From Microcaldota archaeon (GTDB lineage Archaea; Micrarchaeota; Micrarchaeia; Micrarchaeales; CABMGC01): a stretch of DNA of 48,154 nucleotides. Shown one piece after another: positions 39,360 through 48,015 of this stretch; positions within the stretch are counted from its first letter, which is position 1; every line of letters starts with the position of its first letter. Both the position numbers and the translations under genes were made by a program. The notes below the pieces were generated by a model. It saw only the letters and a list, made by a program, of their open reading frames with translations, searched no databases and was not told the DNA's origin. The DNA lies in the NCBI GenBank assembly GCA_028867435.1, contig JAGWGI010000007.1, positions 1 through 48,154 on the forward strand. The letters run 5' to 3'.

Positions 39360-40574
39360 ATGGTACTTTCAAAAAGGAGCAAATACGCATTCAACCCGAT
39401 AGACGAGGACAATGAGCTGGCGGCAAAGATAATGAAAAGCGGTAAGAAGGTGATGCAGCTCAACAGGGGGGACATTGCAATATACTTCCCGACACCTAAG
39501 TACATCAAGGACGCTTATATAGAGGCGATACGGGAGAACAAAATGGGATACACGCAGTCGCGTGGAATACCTGAACTAATTGATGCGGTAATAGAGAGAT
39601 ACAAAAGGATGTTCAGGATAGGCTTAAGTGAAGAGGATATAGTAATAACAGAGGGGGTTTCAGAAGCGCTCTACTTCTTGAATGCCTCGATGCTCAATCC
39701 CGGAAATCACGCGGTTGTGTTCAAGCCATACTATACTCAGTACATACCAAACATTGAACTATCTGAAGGGAAGGCATACCATCTTGACTACGATGAGAAG
39801 CGGGGCTGGGATATAGACACCGATGAGCTGGATAGGCATATGAAGAAGATGAAGGAAAGGCGTGGGATTAAGTACATCATGATAACCAATCCGAACAACC
39901 CTACAGGAACAGTGCTGGGAAGGAGAACCCTTGAGGAAGTGGTTGAACTGGCAAAGAACCATGGGCTCGCACTGGTAAGCGATGAGATATATGATGAGAT
40001 AGTTTTCAACGGGGCAAAGTTCACTAGCGTCTCGCAGCTTGCAAAGGGCGTTCCGCATGTAATACTAAACGGAGCCTCAAAAAACCTTGACGCCACGGGG
40101 TTTAGGATAGGATATATGATAGTTCCAGGGGAGGACAAGGAGTCCATGGAGCTAAAGAGGAAATTTGAAGATTTTGCAACAGTTAGGGTGTCGGTCAATG
40201 CCCCTGCCCAGTATGCGGTAGCAGAGGCAATAAGGAACGTGAAGGAGCATAAAAGGGCAATAGGGTACATGGTTGGCGAGATAGAGAACAGGGTAAACTA
40301 CGCAATGAAACTGCTTGGCGAAAATCCTTACCTGACAACTGTAAAGCCGCATGGCGCCTACTACATTTTCCCTAGAATAGATTTAAAATCCTTGAATTAC
40401 AAAAAGGATAAGGAGTTCGTTGACGACCTTCTGGAGAAGACGCTTGTCCAGTTCACAAGGGGATCTGGCTTTGGGGCACAGAGCCATTTTAGGATTGTGG
40501 CATTGCCGGAAAAGAAGGTTCTGGGAGAAGCAATAAATAGGATGAACGACTTCTGCAGGAAGAGGGCAAGGTAA
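39360..40574 (+). CDS. class I/II aminotransferase
   Basis: A 404-residue fold-type I PLP enzyme. The PLP lysine lies in LNGASKNLDATGFRIGY, with NPNNPTGT before it and the Asp/Tyr pair in LVSDEIYDEIVF. Substrate arginine is in SHFRIVALP. It resembles alanine/aspartate-type aminotransferases (AlaA/AspC group), and the exact amino acid is not decidable. The gene stands alone, with promoter-like A/T sequence at 39330-39358, and the tRNA-Val gene follows eight bases after its stop. Confidence 0.85.
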   Translation: MVLSKRSKYAFNPIDEDNELAAKIMKSGKKVMQLNRGDIAIYFPTPKYIKDAYIEAIRENKMGYTQSRGIPELIDAVIERYKRMFRIGLSEEDIVITEGVSEALYFLNASMLNPGNHAVVFKPYYTQYIPNIELSEGKAYHLDYDEKRGWDIDTDELDRHMKKMKERRGIKYIMITNPNNPTGTVLGRRTLEEVVELAKNHGLALVSDEIYDEIVFNGAKFTSVSQLAKGVPHVILNGASKNLDATGFRIGYMIVPGEDKESMELKRKFEDFATVRVSVNAPAQYAVAEAIRNVKEHKRAIGYMVGEIENRVNYAMKLLGENPYLTTVKPHGAYYIFPRIDLKSLNYKKDKEFVDDLLEKTLVQFTRGSGFGAQSHFRIVALPEKKVLGEAINRMNDFCRKRAR

Positions 40575-40582
40575 GCAAGCGC

Positions 40583-40653
40583 GGAGGTATTGTCTAATGG
40601 TAGGACGTCACCCTTACACGGTGAAGGCCTGGGTTCGATTCCCTGTACCTCCA
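40583..40653 (+). tRNA. tRNA-Val (anticodon TAC)
   Basis: A full cloverleaf of 71 bases. Acceptor GGAGGTA/TACCTCC, D-stem GTCT/GGAC with a seven-base loop containing GG, anticodon stem TCACC/GGTGA with loop CTTACAC (anticodon TAC at 40615-40617), a four-base variable loop and T-loop TTCGATT. The T-stem has one T-T mismatch (40630/40644). Discriminator A at 40653; CCA is not encoded. It lies directly after the aminotransferase gene on the same strand and may share its transcript. Confidence 0.92.
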
Positions 40654-40863
40654 TATTACGTCAGGTAAGGTGTATGTTGGCATAGTAACTTAACTTCGCC
40701 ACTTCACACTAACCAAATTCTCTAAATCGATTCGCCAAATCGACTTTTACCAGCGCAGATTGAGGTTTTTATCCCCATATTTGAGGGGAAAATCGTCCAA
40801 AACGGCACGAATTGGCGGTGAAAGTTGTTCGGCCAGGATTTCCGCACTGTTTTTCGGTCAAAT

Positions 40864-41802
40864 TTATGTTAGTGAAGTATCATGCTTAAAGTTAGGCTGG
40901 CGACTTTTTATTATCTCGCCGATAGCTGCAATGAAGTCTGGGCTTGTATTCAGCGATTCGGTTCTTATCAGTCTTGCATCATGCGAATCGGCGAGGGCCT
41001 TCGCCTCGATATCGATATCATAAAGCACTTCCAGATGGTCCGATACAAAACCTATGGGGCAAATGAGGATGTCATTTTTTCCATCGTCCATTAGTTCTGA
41101 CAGGGTTTCTTTTAGATCTGGGCCAAGCCACTTTTCCTTAGGGCACCTTGGTGCGCTCTGATATGCTAGCCTCCATCTCTTCAAATCGAGTATTTTTGCA
41201 ATGCCGATGCAGCTCTCCAAAAGCTGCGCAACATAGTCGTCGCCATCATACACAATCTTCTCTGGAAGGCTGTGTGCAGTGAACACTATCTGAATACCGT
41301 CAAGCCCTGCTTCCTGAAATTTTTCTGCAGCCTTTCTTATCTTTCCCGCTACTGCGCACAGAAATCCGTGGTCGCGGTTCCAGCTCTGTACAAAGTCAAT
41401 CTTCAGATTGCCTTGAACGCTTAGTATACGCCTTTCGTACTCGCTTATACTCATCGAAGAATGGTGAGGGGCGAGCACCATCCCTATTGCATTATTTATC
41501 CCGTCGTTGTGCATCTTCTTGATGGATTCCTCTATGAATGGCTCCCAATGCTTCATCCCAACATAGATCCGAAATTTCGCCGAACTGCTGGAACTGAGAT
41601 ATTCCTGCACCATCCTTGCCTGATCCAGCGTTATCCCAAGCAAGGGGGATTTTCCCCCTATGGCGATATACCTATTTTTCAGCGTCTCGACTTCGCTATA
41701 TGACGGAACCCTGCCGCCACGTATGTTGGTGTAGTATTTACCCACGTTTTCGAGGGTGTCAGGACTACCGTATGCCATCAAAAGCACCCCAGTCTCATCC
41801 AT
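40864..41802 (-). CDS. hemH: ferrochelatase (proto- or coproporphyrin)
   Basis: Inserts iron into a porphyrin, the last or next-to-last step of haem synthesis. The catalytic His is in FTAHSLPEKIV and the acidic partner in FVSDHLEVLYDID, both standard. With ATG at 41802 the protein is 312 residues, like the B. subtilis enzyme, and begins MDETGVLLMAYGSP; the longer frame to 41850 overlaps hemE. Next to a HemQ-like gene it probably uses coproporphyrin III. It overlaps hemE by eight bases and is the last gene of the operon. Confidence 0.9.
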   Translation of the reverse strand: MDETGVLLMAYGSPDTLENVGKYYTNIRGGRVPSYSEVETLKNRYIAIGGKSPLLGITLDQARMVQEYLSSSSSAKFRIYVGMKHWEPFIEESIKKMHNDGINNAIGMVLAPHHSSMSISEYERRILSVQGNLKIDFVQSWNRDHGFLCAVAGKIRKAAEKFQEAGLDGIQIVFTAHSLPEKIVYDGDDYVAQLLESCIGIAKILDLKRWRLAYQSAPRCPKEKWLGPDLKETLSELMDDGKNDILICPIGFVSDHLEVLYDIDIEAKALADSHDARLIRTESLNTSPDFIAAIGEIIKSRQPNFKHDTSLT

Positions 41803-42826
41803 CGTATTGCCTCTTGTAGCTGTGCACAACATTGACCAACTCTGCGACATTTTCCACAGGAGTATTGGGGAGTATGCCGTGCCCGAGATTGAATATGTGA
41901 CCGATTCTGTTTGCTTTTTTCAGCACGTCTAGCGACATTGCCTTGAGCGATTGACTTGAGAGCAGTGCTTTGGGATCTAAGTTGCCCTGGATCCCGATAT
42001 TATTGCCAAGCCTTTTCCATGCCTCATCTATGTTAATTCTCCAATCTATTCCAATAACATCTCCGCCTGCCTCTTTCATACTCTCCAGAAGATGCGAGGT
42101 GTTTGTGCCAAAATGTATTGATGGTATCCCTTTCTTTTTGACTGAGCCAAGTATCATCTGTGAGTACCTTAGTACAAATTCGTCGTATTCGTCCCTGCCC
42201 AGTATGCCAACCCAGCTGTCGAATAACTGTATGACGTCAACGCCTTCGCTTATCTGTTCTGCAAGGTAGCTCACCGTCAGCTCTGTAAGCTTGCGCATCA
42301 GAGTGTGCCATGCCTGCGGATATCTTCTCATGAATGCCTTGGTCGCCACGAAATCCTTGGACGCCTTCCCTTCTATTAGGTAGCTTGCAAGCGTGAACGG
42401 CGCCCCGGAAAAGCCTATTAGGGGAACGTCGAGCCTGCGCTTTGCCTTCCTTATCAATTCAAAAACAAACGGCACATCTCCTCTCACTTCGTGACAAGAC
42501 AATTTCTCGACAGACTGTGGGCTTCTCACCGGATCCTTTATCACAGGCCCCACTTCGTCGCGGATCTCGAAATCCATGCCTATGCTCTTAAGGGGTAGCA
42601 TTATATCGGCAAACAGTATTGCCGCATCGAAACCGAACCTTTCGACAGGCATGCATACTATTTCGCTTGCAAGATCCGGATCGTTGAATATCTCCATGAG
42701 CGACTTTTCTTTCCTTATTTCCCTGTATTCGGGAAGGTATCTTCCTGCCTGCCTCATTATCCATATTGGGGTGTGTTCGGTAGGCTCCTGCCTGCAGGCC
42801 TTTAACAGAATGTCGTTTCTGATCAT
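41795..42826 (-). CDS. hemE: uroporphyrinogen decarboxylase
   Basis: A 343-residue TIM-barrel enzyme converting uroporphyrinogen III to coproporphyrinogen III. The N-terminal signature IWIMRQAGRYLPEYREIR and the catalytic aspartate in LFADIMLPLKSIGMDFE are intact, as are GFSGAPFTLASYLI and the late GHGILPNTPVENV. Full length. Its ATG lies just beyond the HemQ stop (four-base gap) and its end overlaps hemH. Confidence 0.95.
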   Translation of the reverse strand: MIRNDILLKACRQEPTEHTPIWIMRQAGRYLPEYREIRKEKSLMEIFNDPDLASEIVCMPVERFGFDAAILFADIMLPLKSIGMDFEIRDEVGPVIKDPVRSPQSVEKLSCHEVRGDVPFVFELIRKAKRRLDVPLIGFSGAPFTLASYLIEGKASKDFVATKAFMRRYPQAWHTLMRKLTELTVSYLAEQISEGVDVIQLFDSWVGILGRDEYDEFVLRYSQMILGSVKKKGIPSIHFGTNTSHLLESMKEAGGDVIGIDWRINIDEAWKRLGNNIGIQGNLDPKALLSSQSLKAMSLDVLKKANRIGHIFNLGHGILPNTPVENVAELVNVVHSYKRQYDG

Positions 42827-42830
42827 GCAT

Positions 42831-43505
42831 TCACCAGAGCGTTTTGATTATCTCCTCTATTGACCTGCGCACTCCCAGAAATACTGGCGTTTCCTTAAGA
42901 GTATACTTCCTGACTCTCGCCTCGCGCAACGCCCTCGCGAGATCCCTGTACTCACGCAGGTCGTCTGTCTCGTATGAGAGCACGAATTCCTGGTCGTCCA
43001 AGCCGAACGAATATGCGAGCCCCTGCCTTATCGACTTGAATCCCCTTGCAATCTGGACGTGCTCTTTCATCATTTCGCCTCTCTCATCTCCGCCCAGCAG
43101 GTACCATTCGGAGGTTTTGATGAACGGATAGACGGCAATGTATTTGCCGCGCTCGCTTGAATTTAGAGACTGAGATTGCGTATCATGCTCCCTTACATAT
43201 TCAGATTTGCCAGTCAATCCTATGAGCGAGTGTTTTAGAAGAAGATACCTGCCAATTCCAGACTTTAGCAGTTGCGTCAAAAAGTACTGAAGTTCTTCAA
43301 GCGAGCTACTAACTAGCCATAGCATAATGTCAGCTTCCGGCTCTATGCCAGTGAGGGCATAGCTGCCCACCCTGATGTGCTTCTGGCTGTTTATGAGCTT
43401 CAACGCTTCGTCGCGCCTAGACTCCTTCTCTGTATCTCCAAGAGAGTACCAAGCGCTGTCAAGCTTGAGAACTGCAAACTGCACAAATACATCGTCGCTG
43501 TGCAT
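42831..43505 (-). CDS. hemQ: HemQ-like coproheme decarboxylase (chlorite dismutase family)
   Basis: A 224-residue chlorite-dismutase-family protein. The segments KYIAVYPFIKTSEWYLL, EHVQIARGF and YSFGLDDQEFVLSYETDDL match the family. His149 is the likely proximal haem ligand, Tyr126 the likely catalytic tyrosine, and Gln161 aligns, seven residues before the Gly of GLDD, with the distal glutamine of Firmicutes HemQ rather than the arginine of true chlorite dismutase. Decarboxylation of coproheme to haem b is therefore the probable role. It begins immediately after the hemCD stop and ends four bases before hemE. Confidence 0.85.
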   Translation of the reverse strand: MHSDDVFVQFAVLKLDSAWYSLGDTEKESRRDEALKLINSQKHIRVGSYALTGIEPEADIMLWLVSSSLEELQYFLTQLLKSGIGRYLLLKHSLIGLTGKSEYVREHDTQSQSLNSSERGKYIAVYPFIKTSEWYLLGGDERGEMMKEHVQIARGFKSIRQGLAYSFGLDDQEFVLSYETDDLREYRDLARALREARVRKYTLKETPVFLGVRRSIEEIIKTLW

Positions 43506-45182
43506 CTAATCTCCAATATAATCTTTGAGCACAGCCCTAATAATACCTTCTGCAGTGTGTTCTTGGGCGACTATACTACTTGCGCCTAAATCCCTGACGG
43601 CGATTGCAGTTACAGGGCCTATACAGATAATCTTCGAGCCAATCCCGGCTAGGCTACCAGCACCAAACAGCTTGGCGAAGCTTGCAACTGCCGAAGTGCT
43701 GCTAAAGACGATGTACGAAATACCACTGTCGCACATGATTTTTTGCAGTTTATCGTAACCGCCGCTTACCTGAATTGTCTTGTATGCATCAACCTGTGAC
43801 ACTATTGCGCCCCTTTTCTTAAGTGCAACTGGCAGGCTCATATCGGCAATGTTGGATCTGAGAAGTAGTATGCGCTTGCCGCTCACATCTCCCATTCCAT
43901 TTACGACCTCCATTGTAAGATAGCGCCTTGGCACATAATCAACCTTTACCCTGCCTTCAGCCAGAGCTCTTGCAGTTGCAGGGCCGACTGCGGCAACCTT
44001 GGGGCTACAGATCATACAACCGAGCTCCCTCATCCGCTCCAGCACGAACCTTGCCCCGTTACCGCTAGTGAAAACAACCCAGTCATAATCCGACACGCAT
44101 CTTATCGCCGAATCGAGATAGTAGTTGTCATCTAGAGGCATGGTCTTAATTGTGGGAAAGAGTATAGGTTTGCTGCCTAGTTCCCTGAACCCTAGTGATA
44201 GTGCCTCAGCAAGCCTTCTCTCAGAGGTTATCAGTATATTTTTGTTGCGCAGTGGTTCATAGTCTATCTCCCCGCCAAGTATCTTGTAGGCACCCTGTGC
44301 CAGCAGCCTCTGTGCAAGCTTGTTGCCAATGCTCCTTGCCCCGCCTATTGCCCCTGCCATCTTCCCCCTGAATATCTTTTTGCCTGAATCGTTGCCGACA
44401 AATCCATGCAAAAGCACGCTGCCATCTTTTACCTCTGCATATGCGCCTATTGGCACAACGCATCCACCGCCAAGGCTGCCCAAGAACGCACGCTCCTCGT
44501 CAGTCGCAACCCTTGTCTGGATATGCTCCACTTTTTTTAGCATAGCGTTGAGCTCAACATCTCCTCTTCTGGTCTGAATTGCAAGCGCACCCTGCCCAGG
44601 CGCAGGGACCATCATACTTATCGGAAGGTACTCTGCTATTCTGTCTGCGGCACCCAGCCGGATAACTCCTGCCGCAGCTATCACTATAGCATCATACTCG
44701 CCATTGTCGAGCTTGCGTATCCTCGTATCTACATTGCCTCTAAGACCCATGATATTAAAATCATCTCTGTATGCACGCAGCTGGCTCATCCTTCTGGGGC
44801 TCTCTGTGCCTATCCTCGCGCCCCTAGGCAGCTGGTCCAATCTGAGATCTCCATTCGAGATAAGCACATCACGCGCGTCCTCCCTTCTAGTTACCGCACT
44901 TACTGCAAGGTCGCTGTGTATAATTGTGGGCAGATCCTTGAGGCTGTGAACTGCGATGTCGATTTTCTTGGTCAGTAACTCATCTTCGATGTCTTTAGTG
45001 AAAATGCCGTCCGTAGAGATGTCGCTCAGCGGAACCTCAGGCTTCCTGTCACCCTCAGTTTTTATGTAGACAATCTCGTAATCAAAGCTTGGATGCACAG
45101 CTGTTATTGCATCTGCAGCCTGCTGCGTTTGTATTGTGCTCAGCTTGCTCCCTCTTGTGCCTATTATGAAACTGCGCGCCAT
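43506..45182 (-). CDS. hemCD: fused porphobilinogen deaminase and uroporphyrinogen-III synthase
   Basis: A 558-residue fusion of two consecutive tetrapyrrole enzymes. Residues ~1-305 are HemC: IIGTRGSKLS, AVHSLKDLP, GLRGNVDTRIRKL, and the cofactor-binding Cys241 in SLGGGCVVPIGAY. Residues ~312-558 are HemD, with NILITSERRLAEAL at its start, VVFTSGNGARF, VAAVGPATARAL, and IVFSSTSAVASF. Fusions of these neighbours are known in some bacteria. It is the first gene of the hem operon; a TATA-like box lies near 45226-45234. Confidence 0.93.
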   Translation of the reverse strand: MARSFIIGTRGSKLSTIQTQQAADAITAVHPSFDYEIVYIKTEGDRKPEVPLSDISTDGIFTKDIEDELLTKKIDIAVHSLKDLPTIIHSDLAVSAVTRREDARDVLISNGDLRLDQLPRGARIGTESPRRMSQLRAYRDDFNIMGLRGNVDTRIRKLDNGEYDAIVIAAAGVIRLGAADRIAEYLPISMMVPAPGQGALAIQTRRGDVELNAMLKKVEHIQTRVATDEERAFLGSLGGGCVVPIGAYAEVKDGSVLLHGFVGNDSGKKIFRGKMAGAIGGARSIGNKLAQRLLAQGAYKILGGEIDYEPLRNKNILITSERRLAEALSLGFRELGSKPILFPTIKTMPLDDNYYLDSAIRCVSDYDWVVFTSGNGARFVLERMRELGCMICSPKVAAVGPATARALAEGRVKVDYVPRRYLTMEVVNGMGDVSGKRILLLRSNIADMSLPVALKKRGAIVSQVDAYKTIQVSGGYDKLQKIMCDSGISYIVFSSTSAVASFAKLFGAGSLAGIGSKIICIGPVTAIAVRDLGASSIVAQEHTAEGIIRAVLKDYIGD

Positions 45183-45225
45183 GGTGTCACTCTACAACTA
45201 GGTACTGTATTAGAATAGACTTCGG

Positions 45226-45234
45226 ATAATAAAA
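45226..45234 (-). promoter_or_regulatory. TATA-like promoter of the hem operon
   Basis: On the minus strand TTTTATTAT lies about 45-50 bases before the hemCD ATG, giving a predicted leader of roughly 20 bases. No iron- or haem-regulatory palindrome was seen. Confidence 0.35.
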
Positions 45235-45265
45235 AGTGATGCGTAGAGGAGTTGAAACTTCCTTG

Positions 45266-45514
45266 CTATTGTAGGGCGCCACTATCTGGCTTTGACTCTT
45301 GATTTGGCGGGTCCTTTGTGGCACTCTCACTTTTGTCTCCTCTGACAACACCTATTAGGGCGACTATAAACCCGACAAGTATTATGCCCCACCCAACCCA
45401 TAATATTGTAGAAGCTGGATAGTGTAGAAGGCTTGAAGTAAAGTTGTATCCGGAATTGAGCAAAATGCCAATGATGACAATTATGACCCCGATTACAAAA
45501 AGAAATGCTTCCAT
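45266..45514 (-). CDS. small two-helix membrane protein, 82 aa
   Basis: Two hydrophobic helices (residues ~3-20 and ~34-56) and a hydrophilic, Ser/Lys/Pro-rich C-terminal tail. ATG 45514 is chosen because a TATA-like TTATATTTAAAT near 45540-45550 on the minus strand is correctly spaced for a leaderless mRNA; the longer frame to 45568 would add 18 residues. Function unknown. Confidence 0.55.
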   Translation of the reverse strand: MEAFLFVIGVIIVIIGILLNSGYNFTSSLLHYPASTILWVGWGIILVGFIVALIGVVRGDKSESATKDPPNQESKPDSGALQ

Positions 45515-45692
45515 GATATAGCTATTGCTGCAAAAATTTAAATATAAGGACATTGGCCATCTGGCCATTTCATCTAACGGAATGAACAGCTCATGGATTG
45601 TGGTTATGCCGCATGAGGATGCAGGGCTTTAGTACCCGTCCTTCCTTTTCTTTGAGGAAAACAGGGGATATGGCAAATTTGGCTGATGTGGG

Positions 45693-45702
45693 GTTTATAT
45701 TA
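45693..45702 (+). promoter_or_regulatory. TATA-like promoter
   Basis: GTTTATATTA lies about 25-30 bases before the ATG at 45724 and supports that start over the upstream in-frame ATGs at 45598 and beyond. Confidence 0.4.
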
Positions 45703-45723
45703 CATTGCAGTGCAACTCCACCT

Positions 45724-46092
45724 ATGGCCAAAAAAACCACTATGAGGCTGCAGTTCACAGCAGCTGCGATAGCAATACTTGTGATAGTTGCAGTAGCAGT
45801 CATATTCTTTTACAATCCCAATAGGGTTCTGCCCACTCACCAGGCGCAATATTATGCCGGGGAGAAGGTAAGCAATTTCCTTATTACCAAGGTAAACCCA
45901 GAAAACGTTACTGGCATTCTTTATGTGCAATACCCACTTGCATACCAAAATGGAACGACAACCACAATTCGCATCGGCGAAAGCATCGGGTATAGCTGCG
46001 ATGGTACAGCTGCAAGGCTCATTGGAATAAATGGTACATCTGCGGTTTTTGTGCTCAACATTACAAGATCTTCTTACGGATGCCCAATCTGA
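45724..46092 (+). CDS. membrane-anchored extracellular protein, 122 aa
   Basis: Residues ~1-30 form a basic start (MAKKTTMRLQ) and one hydrophobic segment (FTAAAIAILVIVAVAVIFF) that is either a signal anchor or an uncleaved signal peptide. The rest looks extracellular, with four or five Asn-x-Ser/Thr sites and two cysteines (in SCDGT and YGCPI) that could form a disulfide. Function unknown. A longer frame from 45598 exists, but its first 42 codons do not look coding and the promoter fits 45724. It overlaps the convergent oxidase gene by 32 bases. Confidence 0.6.
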   Translation: MAKKTTMRLQFTAAAIAILVIVAVAVIFFYNPNRVLPTHQAQYYAGEKVSNFLITKVNPENVTGILYVQYPLAYQNGTTTTIRIGESIGYSCDGTAARLIGINGTSAVFVLNITRSSYGCPI

Positions 46093-47281
46093 GAGGCTTG
46101 CCAAAGCGCTTCATCGAGAACCTTGAGATGTCATGCTTTGTGCTTCCGTATATCGCAAGGTCTGCAAGGATTCTGCCAATCAGAGGTGCAAACTTGAATC
46201 CGTGGCCAGAAAACCCTGTCGCGACTATCATAGTGCTGTTTGGCTGGTCAATTATGAAATCCTCGTCTGGGGAGATATCGTACATGCATAGCTTCTTTTC
46301 TAAGATTTTTCCATTGGCGAGCTTTGGTATGTAGTATTTTGCCAATTTCCTAAGCCTTGCCGTTGACTTAAATTCCCCAGAGTCCTTGAGTTTTTGCGGG
46401 TCCGCAGACTTTGCAGAGTCTACCGCCACCTTCACCGCGTTTATCCCGTGCATCGGGATGCCGTAGAAATGGTCGCCTTCCATGTAGCTGAAGAGCGGGA
46501 ATTTCCCAATCTTGAAATCACTCTGGTTCTTGGGCTTTATATAAAGGACTTCCTGCCTTGTGGTCTTTATTGGGTATCTACCCCCAAAAAGCTTGTTTAT
46601 CCAGAAGCCTGCGGTGACTACTATCTTCCTTGCGTATATTTTTTCGCCATGCTCTAGCAGCACGCAGTTGTCTGCGATCGCAATTACTCTGGATTCTTCT
46701 CTTACCTTAAGACCGCGTTTCTTTCCAAGCGCAACAAACACATCTATCGCAGCAGATGCGCTCAGCACCCCGCCGCTTGGATCAAGAAGCCCGAAGCTGG
46801 CATCAAACTGCGGAAACCTGCGGTTTAGCTCTTTTTTCTCAAGCAGCTCTGCCTTGAGCCCCAGCTTTTTTAGTGCAAGATAGTATTGTAACACGTTCTC
46901 CCTGCCGCTCTTTTCCAAGGAGATCTTAGAGCCCCAGCCTACGCTGTGCTGAATCGAATACCTGGTATTGTTACCGTCTTCCTTGCATAGAGATAGCAGG
47001 CCCCCCTTAAAATAAAGTTTCGTTCCGGATTCCCTCTCAAGTGCCTTCCAGAGCTTAAGACTTTCCATCGCAAGTTTGGTGTATAGGGGATCGCCATAGG
47101 CATACCTGAAGAACCTGCTGTGATCCTGCGACTGGTTGAACGCGCCCTTGACTGTAAACTGTTCAATTAAGAGCACTTTTTTGCCCTTCTTTGATAGGTT
47201 GTAGGCCGCAGAGCACCCCATTATCCCGGCCCCTACAACTATCACATCGTAGGCTATTCTCTCACTGCCGCCTTTTATCAT
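46061..47281 (-). CDS. monomeric sarcosine oxidase-family flavoprotein
   Basis: A 406-residue FAD oxidoreductase close to monomeric sarcosine oxidase (MSOX). VIVVGAGIMGCSAAY is the dinucleotide fold. HSRFFRYAYGD aligns with the MSOX arginine pair, Cys332 in KLCMYDISPDEDFIID with the cysteine that covalently holds FAD, and FSGHGFKFAP with the C-terminal FAD/substrate lysine. The catalytic His269 of MSOX appears as Asp288 here, so the amine substrate may differ. It overlaps the pentapeptide gene by four bases (ATGA) and is therefore translated with it. Confidence 0.85.
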   Translation of the reverse strand: MIKGGSERIAYDVIVVGAGIMGCSAAYNLSKKGKKVLLIEQFTVKGAFNQSQDHSRFFRYAYGDPLYTKLAMESLKLWKALERESGTKLYFKGGLLSLCKEDGNNTRYSIQHSVGWGSKISLEKSGRENVLQYYLALKKLGLKAELLEKKELNRRFPQFDASFGLLDPSGGVLSASAAIDVFVALGKKRGLKVREESRVIAIADNCVLLEHGEKIYARKIVVTAGFWINKLFGGRYPIKTTRQEVLYIKPKNQSDFKIGKFPLFSYMEGDHFYGIPMHGINAVKVAVDSAKSADPQKLKDSGEFKSTARLRKLAKYYIPKLANGKILEKKLCMYDISPDEDFIIDQPNSTMIVATGFSGHGFKFAPLIGRILADLAIYGSTKHDISRFSMKRFGKPLRLGIRKKIL

Positions 47282-47985
47282 CGTGATATAACCACTCCCA
47301 TTTCAAGAAGCGAATGCCTGACGCGTGAGAGTTCCATCGCAGAGCTCCTGCCTCTGCCGGCAATCCCGATTGCCGCCCCAAATGCCATTACGCTTCTTTT
47401 GTCTATTGCGACCCTGTCAATATTGGCGCCGCGCATATCTGCACCTTTAAGTTTTGCCCCCCTCAAATCTGCACCCTTCAAATCTGAACCTTTTAGGTAT
47501 GCACCCTCCAGATTTGCCCTGTATAGATTGCAGCCTCTGAGGAAAGCCCCCCAGAGATAGCTGTCTATTAGTATCGCGTTTGAGAGTTTGGCATACCCAA
47601 GATATGCGCCGCTTAGATTCGCGCCTTTTAGGTTCGCAAACTCAAGATTAACATAGCCCATGTTTGCTCCTCCAAAACTTGCAGCCTCGAGATTCGCCCT
47701 GGCAAGATTTGCCGAGGTGATGTTGGCACCCCCAAGATTTGCGCCCTTAAGATTGGAGCCACCCAGCTTACAATTGCTCAGGTCTGCACCGCCAAGATTT
47801 GAGGCTGCCAAATTTACCCTACCTAGCTTTGCCCCCTTGAGTACAGCTCCTGATAAATCCGCACTCTCTAGGTCGAATCTGAGCAGTTCTAGATCTGAGA
47901 GGAGTGCGCCTTTCCACCTCTTTCCAATTAGGTAGTGCCTGTCCCGTACCCTTTCAATGAACTGCTTTGCGTCAATTTTAGGCAT
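47278..47985 (-). CDS. pentapeptide-repeat protein
   Basis: A 235-residue protein in which residues ~38-195 are a run of about thirty A(D/N)LxX pentapeptides, for example ANLGGANITSANLARANL. These form a right-handed quadrilateral beta helix. A short N-terminal helix and a hydrophobic/basic C-terminal stretch cap it. Some members mimic DNA and protect gyrase; most are of unknown role. A TATA-like CTATAAAATAC lies near 48005-48015 on the minus strand, spaced for a leaderless ATG at 47985. Translation is coupled to the sarcosine-oxidase-like gene. Confidence 0.85.
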   Translation of the reverse strand: MPKIDAKQFIERVRDRHYLIGKRWKGALLSDLELLRFDLESADLSGAVLKGAKLGRVNLAASNLGGADLSNCKLGGSNLKGANLGGANITSANLARANLEAASFGGANMGYVNLEFANLKGANLSGAYLGYAKLSNAILIDSYLWGAFLRGCNLYRANLEGAYLKGSDLKGADLRGAKLKGADMRGANIDRVAIDKRSVMAFGAAIGIAGRGRSSAMELSRVRHSLLEMGVVISR

Positions 47986-48004
47986 AGGATAACATCGAAT
48001 CGTA

Positions 48005-48015
48005 GTATTTTATAG
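48005..48015 (-). promoter_or_regulatory. TATA-like promoter of the pentapeptide/oxidase operon
   Basis: Read on the minus strand, CTATAAAATAC lies 20-30 bases upstream of the ATG at 47985, consistent with leaderless transcription. Nothing else was found in the remaining 139 bases of the window apart from short open frames running off the edge. Confidence 0.4.

Noticed and set aside
40397-40654. 85-codon minus-strand frame ending in the tRNA
   Set aside because: Its start is the reverse complement of the tRNA-Val gene, a common false protein.
40655-40863. Possible terminator or small RNA with hairpin TCCCC/GGGGA (40772-40789)
   Set aside because: No T-run follows the hairpin on either strand and no C/D or H/ACA boxes were seen, so I report no feature in this 209-base gap.
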